64,000 nucleotides of DNA, taken from the NCBI RefSeq assembly GCF_000327385.1, contig NW_008710834.1:455043-519042 (forward strand), given 5' to 3'. The notes below the pieces were generated by a model that searched no databases, was not told where the DNA came from, and was given only the letters and a program-made list of their open reading frames with translations. This document shows positions 36,986 to 48,695 of this stretch, piece after piece. The stretch's first letter is position 1. The number at the start of each line of letters is the position of its first letter. The position numbers were made by a program, and so were the translations under genes. Origin of the DNA: Lottia gigantea. Its lineage: Eukaryota > Mollusca > Gastropoda > Lottiidae.

Positions 36986-37530
36986 AAAAGTAAAACGGAT
37001 CGAACTATTTGTTTGAATACCCAATTTCATTATCACATCATATTGACAAAACAGTAACAGTCTGATACAGATGTATATAATTACAGACATAAATATATAT
37101 TTTGGCAAAAAACACAAAAAAGATCACATAATGTTCCCGGCTAGATACGCCAACTTTCAGCATGTAAAGAATACGCCATGTTGAAATATCAATTAAAAAA
37201 AAAATCAAATGATAATGATAAATATATCAGAGACTTCAAAGAGATTGATGGAATATTTTGATAATTTTTCTAAAATAAAATAGTAAAATCATGATAAGAA
37301 TATAATTAATAGAATTGTCACAGCTCTTATAGTACTGATATAAAAGTACATATATGGTACCATCTTGTAATATGGTTCAATAGTTTGGTACCAGATATGT
37401 GGATTTGTTCGGGAAAAAATATATTTCTTTGGAACCAAGGCGTATATGCTTCTATACCTATATTTCTTTGCCTGGTTTTGTGATGTTGGGTATTACCTAT
37501 TATAAATTGAATCGAGAACATTCAGTGCTT

Positions 37531-38245
37531 TATATAGTTACTAATATCTTACTGAAATGGTTTTATTTTCCTTCTAGAATGAATTTATTTTATATAGTTC
37601 CACAGACTTCTTACTGAAATTTGAAGTTAATTAATGCCTCATACATTGTTTTAAAAGGTCCACAGACCTCTTGCTGAAATAAGTTCATTATTTTCCTATG
37701 CATTTCTTAACTAATTTATATAGTTCCACAGAAATCTAACTGAAATATAACATAACTGTACCATGTATTTTTAAAATAAAAGTATATTTATATAGTTCCA
37801 CAGACATACTACTGAAATAAGTACTTTATTGTCTAGTGCATTTGTGAAATACAAGTTTATTTTTATAGTTCAACAGAAATCTTACTGACATAAGTTTATA
37901 TATTAAATTATTGTCCCCTGCATTTCTGTAAAAAGTACATTTACATAGTTCAACAGAAATCTTACAGAAATAAGTACATTATTGTCCCACGAATTTCTGA
38001 AATATAAAAGTATTTGTATAGTTCCACAGAACTGTTACTGAAAAAAAACATTATTGTACTAGGCCTACATATGTATTTCTGAAATATACATTTATATAGT
38101 TCCACAGAGCCCATCATCACATATATTTCTAAAAATATAAGTGGGTTTAGTTCCACAGAAATCTTACTAAAATAAGTGCACTATTGTCCCATAAACTTCT
38201 AAAATTATAGTATATTTATATAGTTTTACAGAAAATCTTTATATA
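37531..38245. repeat. Degenerate minisatellite, about 70-bp unit, about 11 copies
   Basis: Each unit starts TATAGTTCCACAGAAATCTT, continues ACTGAAATAAGT, then an AT-rich part with ATTATTGTCCC and TTTCTGAAATATA, and ends in AAGTATATTTA. Copy lengths vary from about 55 to 80 bp and identity is moderate, so the array is old. Confidence 0.85.
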
Positions 38246-38592
38246 AATATTATTATTAGTATTATAATCATTGGTATAATATTCGTTATTAGTAAGAGAT
38301 GGAAAATGACCGGCTTCAAATTAACAAAGAAAAAATATAAATTGCTCATGAAATTATCATATTATGTCCATCAACAACCTGTAAACTGAAATATTAAGAC
38401 ATCGATTAAACTAAACATGGCGTGGTTAAGAAAGGAGGAGGAGCTATAGAAAGAAGGCGTGGTTTATTACTTGACATGCTTGGCGTTTCTATTGTAATTT
38501 TTGACAAGGAAAAGAAAAAAACTTTGTTTTGATGAAAGCAAAGGTTTAGATAATAAGAAATCTATATAATATTGATAGAAATGTGTTCTGTT

Positions 38593-38628
38593 CTGATGAA
38601 GTGGAAGTAAGATTCTGCAAAACGTCGA
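38593..38628 (+). other. Second, weaker CTGATGA...AAAACGTC motif
   Basis: CTGATGA (38593-38599) followed after 19 nt by AAAACGTCGA (38619-38628) shows the same order of blocks as the hammerhead-like motif at 35491-35524, but no stem II can be drawn. It could be a decayed copy of the same family of terminal repeats. Confidence 0.2.
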
Positions 38629-39028
38629 CAGATACTTGAAAAATTAATATGGAAATTTTGACATTTGATTGATTGATGGGGTATTTCTATTAATTAAAAC
38701 CAATTAAAAGCAGGTTAAGATATTATTTACATCCTACGAAAAGTAATAATTCCTATAGGTTAATAAAGGTTTTAGTGGAATAGAAGGAAATACTTGAATT
38801 GTCTTTTGAAGTAAATACTAATTCTCTTATTGATTAAAGCATGAACGACTTTCTCACAGTAAACAAATTCTTCGTTTTCGACAAAAAGATCTTATACAAA
38901 AGTATATAGTTTCAAAACTGTTTCTAAAAATCTGTCTTGCCCCTACCACAAGATTTTTGAATATTAATAGAGGAAAGATAATTTTATACCTACACAACTG
39001 TCAATTTTGTTTTTAAGGATATTGCATT

Positions 39029-39460
39029 AACTATATTTACTTATTGAATATTTAGCATTTTTACAATTGAAATACAATTAATGTCATCACATTTACAAAG
39101 GTGATGTTAATAAATGTAACAAAATTTACTTATTAAATATTGAATATTCAGCATTTTTACAATTGAAATACAATTAATGTCATCACAATTATAAAGGTGA
39201 TGTTAATAAATGTAACTATTTTTACTTATTGAATATTGAATTTTAGTACAAGTAAAGTCATCAAAAGTATAAAATTGATGTTGATAAATGTAATAAAATT
39301 TAATTAGCATTGTAACAATTTAAGTACACGTAAACTCATCACAAATATAAAGGTGATGTTAATAAATGTAACTATATTTACTTATTGAATATTGAACATT
39401 TGGCATTTTTAACAATTTAAGGACAAGTAAAGTATAAAGGTGATGTTAAAAAATGTATCA
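39029..39460. repeat. Minisatellite, about 95-bp unit, about five copies, each with a hairpin
   Basis: Units run ACTATTTTTACTTATTGAAT, then CAGCATTTTTACAATTGAAA, then an AATTAATGTCATCAC segment and AAAGGTGATGTTAATAAATG. Most keep the pairing CATCAC...GTGATG around an AT-rich loop. The first two copies are the most alike. Confidence 0.85.
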
Positions 39461-39664
39461 AAACATTCAAAAAGTGATAAAAATCAACCAATTTGGATAT
39501 AACTCTGGATTGCATATATAAAAAGAATTATTCCAAAAGAAATAATTTGCACTTTGTGTCATATTGGAAATTAAAACAATATTGGTACATTTTCTGGCTA
39601 GTTAAATTGTTGAGGCTAGTTCTAACCTTAAGCGCTATTTAATGTTTCTTGAATGTGACATTGA

Positions 39665-40545
39665 AGAGATGTACTAGGGCTAGGATTCAAATATAACAGT
39701 TGACTAAGTAGGTAAAGGTAAAAGCAGATACTTTGACTAGAATTCAAAGATAACAGAATATGTGGTACATTATTCTAGGATGGAACAAGAAAATAAAGAT
39801 AATAGTCGACTAAGTGATATGCTAGGACTAGAATATAAGGATATACCAGCAGACTGAGTGATGTACTAAGACCAGAATATAAAGACAACAGCAGACTAAG
39901 TGGTGAACTAGGACTAAGATGCAAAGATAACAGCAGACTAAGTGATGAACTGAGACCAGAATATAAAAATAACAGTAGAGTAAGTGCTGAACAAAAACTA
40001 GAATATAAAGATAACACAAGAGTAAGTGCTGAACTAAGACTAGGATATAAAGAACACAGCAGAGTAAATGCTGAACAAAGACTAGGATATAAAGATAACA
40101 GCAGAGTAAGTGCTGGACTAAGACTGGGATATAAAGATAGCAGCAGAGTAAGTGCTGAACTAAGAATGGGATATAAAGATAACAGCAGAGTACGTGCTGA
40201 ACTAAGTCTAGGATAAAAAGATAACAGTAGAGTAAGTGCTGAACTAAGACTAGGATATAAAGATAACAGCAGAGTAAGTGCTGAACTAAGACTTGGATAT
40301 AAAGATAACAGCAGAGTAAGTGCTGAACTAAGACTGGGATATAAAGATAACAGCAGAGTAAGTGCTGAACTAAGACTGGGATATAAAGATAATAGCAGAC
40401 TAAGTGATAGACTAAGACCTGAATATAAAGACAACAGCCGACTAAGTGATCAACTAAGACTAGGATATAAAGATAAGAAGCAAAGATAACAACAGAGTAA
40501 GTGCTGAACTAAGACTAGAATATAAAGATAAATGATGTACTATGA
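39665..40545. repeat. 42-bp minisatellite, about 20 copies
   Basis: Core unit AGACTAGGATATAAAGATAA then CAGCAGAGTAAGTGCTGAACTA (42 bp). Copies between about 40000 and 40380 are very similar; flanks are diverged. Because 42 is a multiple of three, the minus strand stays open at 39775-40434 and would read about 15 repeats of a Leu/Ser-rich 14-residue block (LYPSLSSALTLLLS). This is best explained as a by-product of the repeat, not a gene: there is no unique sequence at either end, and it ends inside the array. Confidence 0.93.
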
Positions 40546-41299
40546 CCAGATAACGGCACACCAAATGTATTTAAATTCATTAATTTAATATGTATACATC
40601 CGGTGGTATGGTATTTATATTTCATGAAAATATGAAATGTAAAAATCAAATCTGACGTCGACCTGCGTTTGGCTTCTAATGCATGTAACAGTTGTGGAAT
40701 TTTTTGGATGTATCAATGCTCTTTAATCTTTGAGATTTAAAATACAACTGTTATCGTTGCTGAGTTCTTTCATATTTTTATCGCAACAAGTTGTGAATTA
40801 CCTGTATAGAAATTGACATATAGAAATACAAGAGAAGAATGGTGGTAGGTGTTTCATCTGACTGATATGATCAGTACGGGTGACACAATAGCAGTGGAAT
40901 GAATACGGCTGTATAGCTATCAACTACAATACACACGGGTTGTATTATTAAACTAGACTCAGTTCAAGCCTTTGATCTTGTGTGTTAACTCTGAATAAAT
41001 TGTATTTCATATCACACAACAAAATTAGGCCACCAGTCAAAGGGACTCGGTGCAATGTAACAACAATTTCTTCAATTACATTCACCGGATCTTAGCCAAC
41101 CCTAGGGCACGATAGCTGAATGGGGGGTAGGACAATTTGACGGGATAAATTTGCCGAGTTAGTCTGAAGCTATGCAGTAAATTGTAAGATCAGATTTCGG
41201 CTGTCAGTCAAAGCCTTAGTATTAGCTGAGTTGTAAGGTAGACTGTAGATTGTTGACTAAATGTAAGTTGATATATCGTTTGAACACTAGGAACAATTT
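40546..41299. other. Gene-free stretch left of the CpG-rich region
   Basis: No exon recognised. Base composition becomes less AT-rich from about 41040 on. Confidence 0.4.
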
Positions 41300-42144
41300 T
41301 CATCATCTCTTAATTAGAACTTCATTGTCATCTTCCTCGTATTAAACACTGAAACCTTCAACCATCGTTTATCTTCAGGCCACCCCTTTTTATATCCAAC
41401 CTGCCACAATTGACTAGTGATTGACAGCTAAACACGTCTTTAGAAACACGATATCATTCCATAAATTGTTTCCTTACGGCCCCAGGTTGTGTTCTATCTT
41501 GTAATTATGTCTCACTGTTCGACCCTCACTCGACGACTTGACCGCCCACTTTTCCTCTAGACCCGTCCATAATGACACTATGACGTCACAACTCTCACCA
41601 TCAATACTGCACACGGCTCGGAAATGATAGTTTGCTTTAACTACAGACCATTCACGATACTCTTCGCTTAACAATATACACGCCTCCTTTGACGAGTGGA
41701 TGACAGCGAGAAAGGTGACATAGCTCCGCCTCCTGAGTGATTTTATTAAACATGTGCCGCAGTGTGATATAGAAAAATTGTTATCGTCTTGTAAGCATTA
41801 CTTCCCAACCGACGGATTTGGTATGCAATAGCCATGAAAATCCAGCGAAATTAAGACTTTCCGCTTGAAAAGTGTTGGTGTGTTGCGAGAGGTCGCCGAT
41901 TGTCAGTCTACAAGGCATACAGGCGAACTGGATTGTCATACGGATATTCTGTCAAAACGTGTAGTTCTTACTTGTAACATTATACCAAGTGCATTCCAGA
42001 ATTGTGCCAGCGAGAAAATTGTCTGCGATTGTGGAAAATCTTATTAATACTAATACGGGCCGAGAGAAAGTCAGCCGTGATCAATTATCGTTTCCAATTC
42101 AAAGCGTTTTCCTAGGACACTTATTATTCTGCTAACCAAGAAGG
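41300..42144 (+). promoter_or_regulatory. CpG-rich segment with CRE and splice donor; candidate promoter and first non-coding exon
   Basis: CpG dinucleotides are far denser here than in the flanks (for example ACTCGACGACTTGACCGCCC). A perfect TGACGTCA palindrome lies at 41581-41588. The segment ends in a good donor, AAGAAGG|GTGAGT (exon end 42144), after which AT-rich, intron-like DNA begins. The next plus-strand exon found (50891-51041) starts with untranslated sequence, so it needs an upstream exon; this is the best placed one. A plus-strand frame at 41865-42047 starts with TTG and shows no motif. The transcription start is not located. Confidence 0.35.
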
Positions 42145-45100
42145 GTGAGTTGCTTTTCTTTTACCAATATGCATACTTCAATCATTGGTTCTTTATTGGC
42201 ACTGCTCGAATAACTATCAAAGAATCAAAGAGTTTCTAACATAAAAACCATGCCAAGAAACTTGTCAAAAAATCTTTAGTTCTTGGATACGTAGCCTTAA
42301 TCAGTCGCATGATTACATTAATTACATTTCAGCTAACTAATCCTGGATCTTAATTTATCCTAAGTTTTTACTGCATGATTTACGTAGGTCTGTTAGTCAT
42401 GTCAAGTTACTTTTCCTTCAGAATTTAGTACAAGGTCATTTCTTACAACTTATACTACTATTACTATATAGTTAGTGGAACTTGGCAAATTGACTTGAAC
42501 TTGCGTTCTTCATTTTGTTAAAATCGGAATCATTAATAGACTTTGCATTTATAAATTGACTGGTGCATAGAAAATTCGGAGGAGAAAATTTTTCAAAGGT
42601 TACAAATTGAACATGTATTTCTGTTTTTGAAAAACAGATTGTAAGACAGCCTCCACCCTGCTGATTACACCAATGTTTAAAATGAATATTAGCTATAATC
42701 TATTGATAAATACTTCACATATATTGTAATGTTAATGGTGGTTAATGAATAAAAACACAAATATGTGCCAATTTTTTTTTAAAATACGACAGACATTTGG
42801 TTAGGATATGTGAAACTGGACGTGTATTTACCACTGCCGCTATCAGACCCTCAAGCTAGCCGACAGTGTCATGATAATCGGACCATCATTATCATATCTA
42901 TATATCTACTATGTAATGCGTTTACTACCTTCAAATCCATATTATCATCTACATTAACCTACCATATCTAATAAACAATCTGCTTCACATCATATATTAC
43001 TGCCGATTTTTGGATTAGTCTGGCGTAATCGGAAAATTTCACATTAATGTTATACAACATAACTATCTCATATTTTCAACCCATAACTAAATGCAATCTA
43101 AAAATCTAAAAACCAACAGTGCACGAATCTTATTTTATATTAAAAATAAATATCTAACTGCATACAGTGCACTATAACTACATGCAAAGCAATCGGAATA
43201 ATTTTCATCAAAATGCATATTGATGTAAACTCAAGAATGAAATTTTAGTCAGGGTTTAGAATACTATAAAAATTAAAAGTATATTATTATGTTGATGTGA
43301 ATGGAAAGGTTTCTGAAGACTTATGACAAGGAACTGAATTGATGAAGAATTTTTTTTTGTAAATTTCCATTGCATAGAATACTATAGAAATTCAAACTTT
43401 GGTTTTTTTTAAAAGATATTTAGCACAATATTTGACTAGCTTGAAAATGGTGCATGGTTCTGAAAGCAGTATATTGCGTATTTTAAGAATTATTGCAAAC
43501 CACAAACTATGTTACAGGCAGAAATTTAGCTGAGAAATTGTACATTAATCAGAAACCAAAATGTGTCTTTACCATAAAAAATAATTCTATGAAAATTTTG
43601 AATCTTCCGTCAAATTGAACCGAATAAAATGTAATGGAATCTATTTCAGAAGCGGCCATAATTTATCTATGTTCGTTAATAAAAGGACAGCGTTCGATTA
43701 ACACAGAATGTTAAGAGTGGAAAGATATACAATAAACTCATAATGAATAAAACATGGCCAGAATTACATAAATAGAATGTCCCCTACACTGTGTGCATTC
43801 ACACACTACGACCAGGGAAATAAATAATAGAAAACTACAATTCTAATTTAGATCTGAAAGCAATTTTTATTCCGTTAATCTATATACTCAGAACTTAACT
43901 GGTAGTTTTAAAAGCTTCCGAATTTGTGCAAATATCAACTCCGGAAACTCGATATCACTACCCTCATTGTCATTTTGGAACTAGACATTTTTTGAATGAA
44001 GATTCCGCAAATTTAAGTGTGTGATACACACAGAAAAATCACTAAAATTTTGCATTTAATATGTTGATGATACGTCGCATACATGCTATTGCCATTTTTA
44101 AAAACTTGTGTATTTGTAAATTTATGTTCAAAATAGCTAAAGAAATTAAAAATAACTCTTTTCTTGAGATGTAAATTTAAAAAGAAATTTTTTAGAAATA
44201 AACATGTATGTTCATAAAAAATATTAGGTTCATAAATATAGATTTTTAGTCATAACTAATGTTCTCGATATGTAACATTATTCAATAGAACATTTACATA
44301 ATGTTACATACATAAATATAAAAACGATCAACATTATGAATAAAATCGCTCTTAATAGAAAAGTGACTTACTAGTCTATGTATTTGGATTAAGGATTTCA
44401 GTTTTGGGATTATCTCTAATAATTTCATGCTATAAGACACTACCAAAATAATATGTAAGAGCTGTTATTATAGTTTATTAATTTTGTGATAATTGAATTC
44501 ATAATACACCTTGACAATTTAGAAATAATTTTATGGATTTTAAACTACTCAAAGAAGCATCGGCTTCATTCAAAATTTACATATATGTAGACCTACTTGA
44601 ATTAAAAAAATTACGCATGTGCATAATAAAAATATAATATTAATTAATTCTTATACAGAGAAACCACTTCAAATTCTTCGCAAAATAACAACGATAAAAA
44701 TATAAAAGGAGAAGGTAATCGCCGCTACCCTTTAAAGTTTCCCTCATTGCCAACTGCATGGCTTGTCCTCATTAAATCAAATCAGGTTAAGACAAATGAT
44801 GTAAACTATATCTATATAATTTACTTTTTTTTTTAAATTTTTTCAACCTAAATTTATTATCCAAATTTTACTATCCATTCTTTTAACAGCTCAGTAAAAA
44901 TTAAGCTATGATTTTGTCAAGCTTGTGTTTTATTCTGAGTCTAAAATAAAATGACAAAAAACAAGTATTATAGGAGTATAAAAACTATTAATATTAAATT
45001 CTGGGTGGAATATTTATCAAGTATAAATTATTAATCTATAGAAAGACAATATAAAACCTGTCAAGTGTAAATTAAAACTAACAGTAATATTGCCTTCATT

Positions 45101-48100
45101 CCAACCAACTGTCAGAATAAACAATCTCCCTCGGATGTCGCTTTTAACGCAAATTTTCCTTGACTACATTTTCGCACTTTTCAGAGTGGATTTCGGCACA
45201 GAAAATGTTCGCTTTTAGTTTCCTACTGTCTTAAAATGACGTTTTCTCACCACTGACTTTTGTGATTTGATTTGAACAGAAGTTTCTATCCGTAGTTTCG
45301 TAGCCGGCAGGCGAGTTTTCATCAACACGGCATCAATTAGTGCGAAACTCCCGCCATGCTACCATCTGCTTACGATCGCCTCTCTTGTCACCAACCCGCC
45401 GCTGAAATGTTTTTAGACATTAGTGTGTCTTTAAGTGAATCCTTGGTCTCCTTTAAGATACCACAAAATGGTGCTAGAACCTTCTGACCAGTTGTTAAAA
45501 ATTTGTACAAGATTATTTTCAACGCGTTTAAGAAGACAATACTTACCAAGTTCTTTCATTAGCACAACATCAAAGCATCATAACCTAAAATATAAAAAAT
45601 AAGATTTCGATTGATCAAGTTGTTAAGTTAATTTACGAAATGAAAAAGTATATGAAAAAATTCGTGGAGGCAGCAGTGGTGAAAAATAATATCTAATTGT
45701 AAAGCTACTATTTTCATATAATTATTATCAAAATAGCATTAATTGATGTAAATATTACAAGATGAAAATTGGTATATAATGTTGTCTTTAATTTACATTG
45801 AAAATTTAAGCCTTTTCTTACTGAGAAATATATTTGTAAATTATCAATAGGGACTTTCACTAATTTACCAAATAAATATAAGTGTTGAACGACTTTTTAT
45901 CATTTTTTTACATTGAAATGCTACATTAATATTTTGTGATTTTTACTTGAAATAGAAAATAATTCCTTAAAAATTTATTTTAATCTAGAAAAGTTACAGT
46001 GCTCTACAATGAAAGTATGAAAAAAATCTTTAACAAAGAAAGTTGCAATGTCGATGACATCCTATTGTTTTAAAAGTAATAAATACAAGAAAGAAAATAA
46101 AATATTTATTTCGATCATTTTCTAATCAACGATCTATTTTTACAAAGAAAATAACTACTTGAATAATAATCAACATTTGAATTGATGAAATTGATCGACT
46201 AATTGAAAATTAATGAAATTGTATTTTATTACTTATCTTTAACTTTCTGCTTATCGATTTTTTCCTTCAAGAAAACATGAAAGAAAAAAGCGAGAGAATT
46301 AAGATTCTTATCTTTCTCTAATAAGAACCTGGCAAGCATTTGATTCTCCTTTCTTAATCAATAAAATTCTTAATAATTTCTATACCAGCTAAGATTATGT
46401 ATTTATCGCTTCTATTCTAATCTAATTATAGAGAAAAGTGGTTATTATTTTCATCTTTGATTTTTTCTTCTTTTCTTTTTCTTTGTTTTATTTTATTAAT
46501 AAATCTTTTGATAACAAAAATAAAATGGAAATTGTATAAGTGAGCAGAATACACATAAGTGTTTTGCAACTGTTTGGTACATCTGAAACAGGCAATGCCC
46601 TGAAGTGTACAATGATGAAATTCAGTCAAGACATTGCCGATGACTTAATTACCTCACCATTCCACAAAATTGGTATTGGTTAAGACCTTTGCTGAAAAGG
46701 ATCCTTATTTCAGAAAAATCTCTTGTATTTTATAGCCTTCGAAAGACACAATTAAATAATCTCTAAAATCAAGTACATGGAAATTATGTTAATGATGGTG
46801 GTGAGTTATCATCCAAGAATTCATCTGGATCTACCCAGTCTTTAATGTCCAGTTTAACTAAAATGTGCTTTTTAAATATGGCTGACTTTATTACCATTGT
46901 ATATAAATCAGTTTGATTTGAAAGGTTACAAAAGAGAAATATATTTTTTCCAATATCACTAGTTGTCTTGGTAACGAATAAAATCTGGAGACATGGCGAG
47001 AAAAATGGTGATTTGTCAATAAAGCTATAAATTATGGAGTTAATGAGTAAATTGGCGGTAAATTGAAATAGTCGTTGACGACTACGGATTGATAATGACT
47101 TATGGACAAGGGGCAGTTAGATCGTTTAACTCGCCTTCCCATTAGAGAATTCCGGCTTTCAATACTGTCTTGTAAGAAAATGTTCTCCAGTTGTTCGTGA
47201 TGGATTGATGAATGTGGTAACAATGGAGCAAATCAATTTGAAACTGTTATTAATGTAACTACATTAATTGCATACAATTCCCATGCTTTCTCCAAAGACA
47301 TGCTTTTGCGATTCTTTTAAATTGGGTTTCTTGACATTTTACATGTTTCAGAAAGACGTCTTATAGTACACGACCTCGAGGAAAAAGAAATACCAATTCT
47401 CCTTTATCTGTTCTAGGTCTAAGACCTGTGATATTAGGCTATTCACCCTGAGACGCCATAAAAACATACACAGACAAATTATAGAAAATGATACAAAATA
47501 AAATAGTAACTAAAATGCCAAATACTGCTTGTATACAGAACCGCTCGAAACAAGTGTCCATTTGCGATCATTTACTTCAAATATTTGCAAAAAGTCTTAT
47601 GATCGTTCAAAACACAAATTATCAAACAAGGTTTTCAATAGCGATTGTTTGTTAAGGAGCTTTCGTATTGTTAAGCAAGTTTATGCAGTCGTGGCCGAGT
47701 ATTTGCCAAGCCTCTTACAATACTAAAGAGCTGTGTCGTTTGGCAAATTCCCGTCAACAAGTGTAGCCCCTTTAGGATATTTGGCTTATCATTATTAGAG
47801 CGATAATAAAAATGGCCGTCAGCTATTTGAGTGTATGATTATCAACTACATAATATGACAGTTAATAACTACTAATATCTTAACCACAATATTACCCTCA
47901 AACAAATCTCCTAAATGGTGTTGGTCATTATTTAAAGCAACGATATTTTGGCCAATAGAGCTTTTTTTTACATCCATATCATAAAGTTATCGAAATCGAG
48001 TAGACATTGTTTGAGGGAATAATATTACATATGACATAACACATATCGAAAACAATAGAGAGTAATGCAGCCAAAACTTAAAATAATTCAATTCTAACCC

Positions 48101-48452
48101 CTTGTTAAAAATGTCTATGAGTCTAGGTGTGGGACGAAAATTCATGGATTTTAAGACGCTTATCCTACAATTCTTCGTGATTTTTAAAATTCATATATAT
48201 CCTTATTTCGTTCACTTGTACATGAATAGATTTAGTCTACAAGTTTAAAATTTAGTTGTGTTCATTTGAATATGAATGAGGGCATGGTATTTTCTATTAG
48301 GTTGTTGAAAACATTAGTTAGTTTACTAATACTACCAGTACGGTAATAATACAATCATAGCAGGCTGCTATAAGCTGCTTTGAAAAATCCGATATCATAT
48401 TGACATGCGCAGTGAACCCAACATTTTTATTCATTAATTTAGTGTTGAATGA

Positions 48453-48695
48453 CTAGAAAACAAAGGCTACGCAGAAAGTTTTGAATACTGCATAGTATTG
48501 AAAGTAGATATTGCAAAAACATTTGACTCAATCAATTGGTACTCTAGGAAATATAGAAAGGTCACATTTTCTATCAAATATTTAGTCTATTTGTTATGCA
48601 TGTTGAGTGGGTTAGGTCTGAACAATATTCGATATGGCTTGTATTTAAACTACCAGCTCGGGCGTATACGATTGGTCTTTTTTGCATACATGTAA
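48453..48695 (+). mobile_element. LINE (non-LTR retrotransposon) reverse-transcriptase fragment
   Basis: An open stretch contains LKVDIAKTFDSINW at 48498-48539, which matches reverse-transcriptase motif A of non-LTR elements (h-K-x-D-I-x-K-A/T-F-D-S-h-x-W), with the catalytic Asp in VDIAK. Residues before it (ENKGYAESFEYCIV) loosely fit; those after (YSRKYRK...) do not, so only a short relic remains. No motif C (hADD) or endonuclease domain is seen nearby. The clade cannot be told. Confidence 0.45.

Noticed and set aside
39775-40434. A 219-codon minus-strand frame of Leu/Ser-rich 14-residue repeats
   Set aside because: It lies wholly inside a 42-bp tandem array; the repeat length alone keeps the frame open. 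There is no unique flanking coding sequence or splice context.
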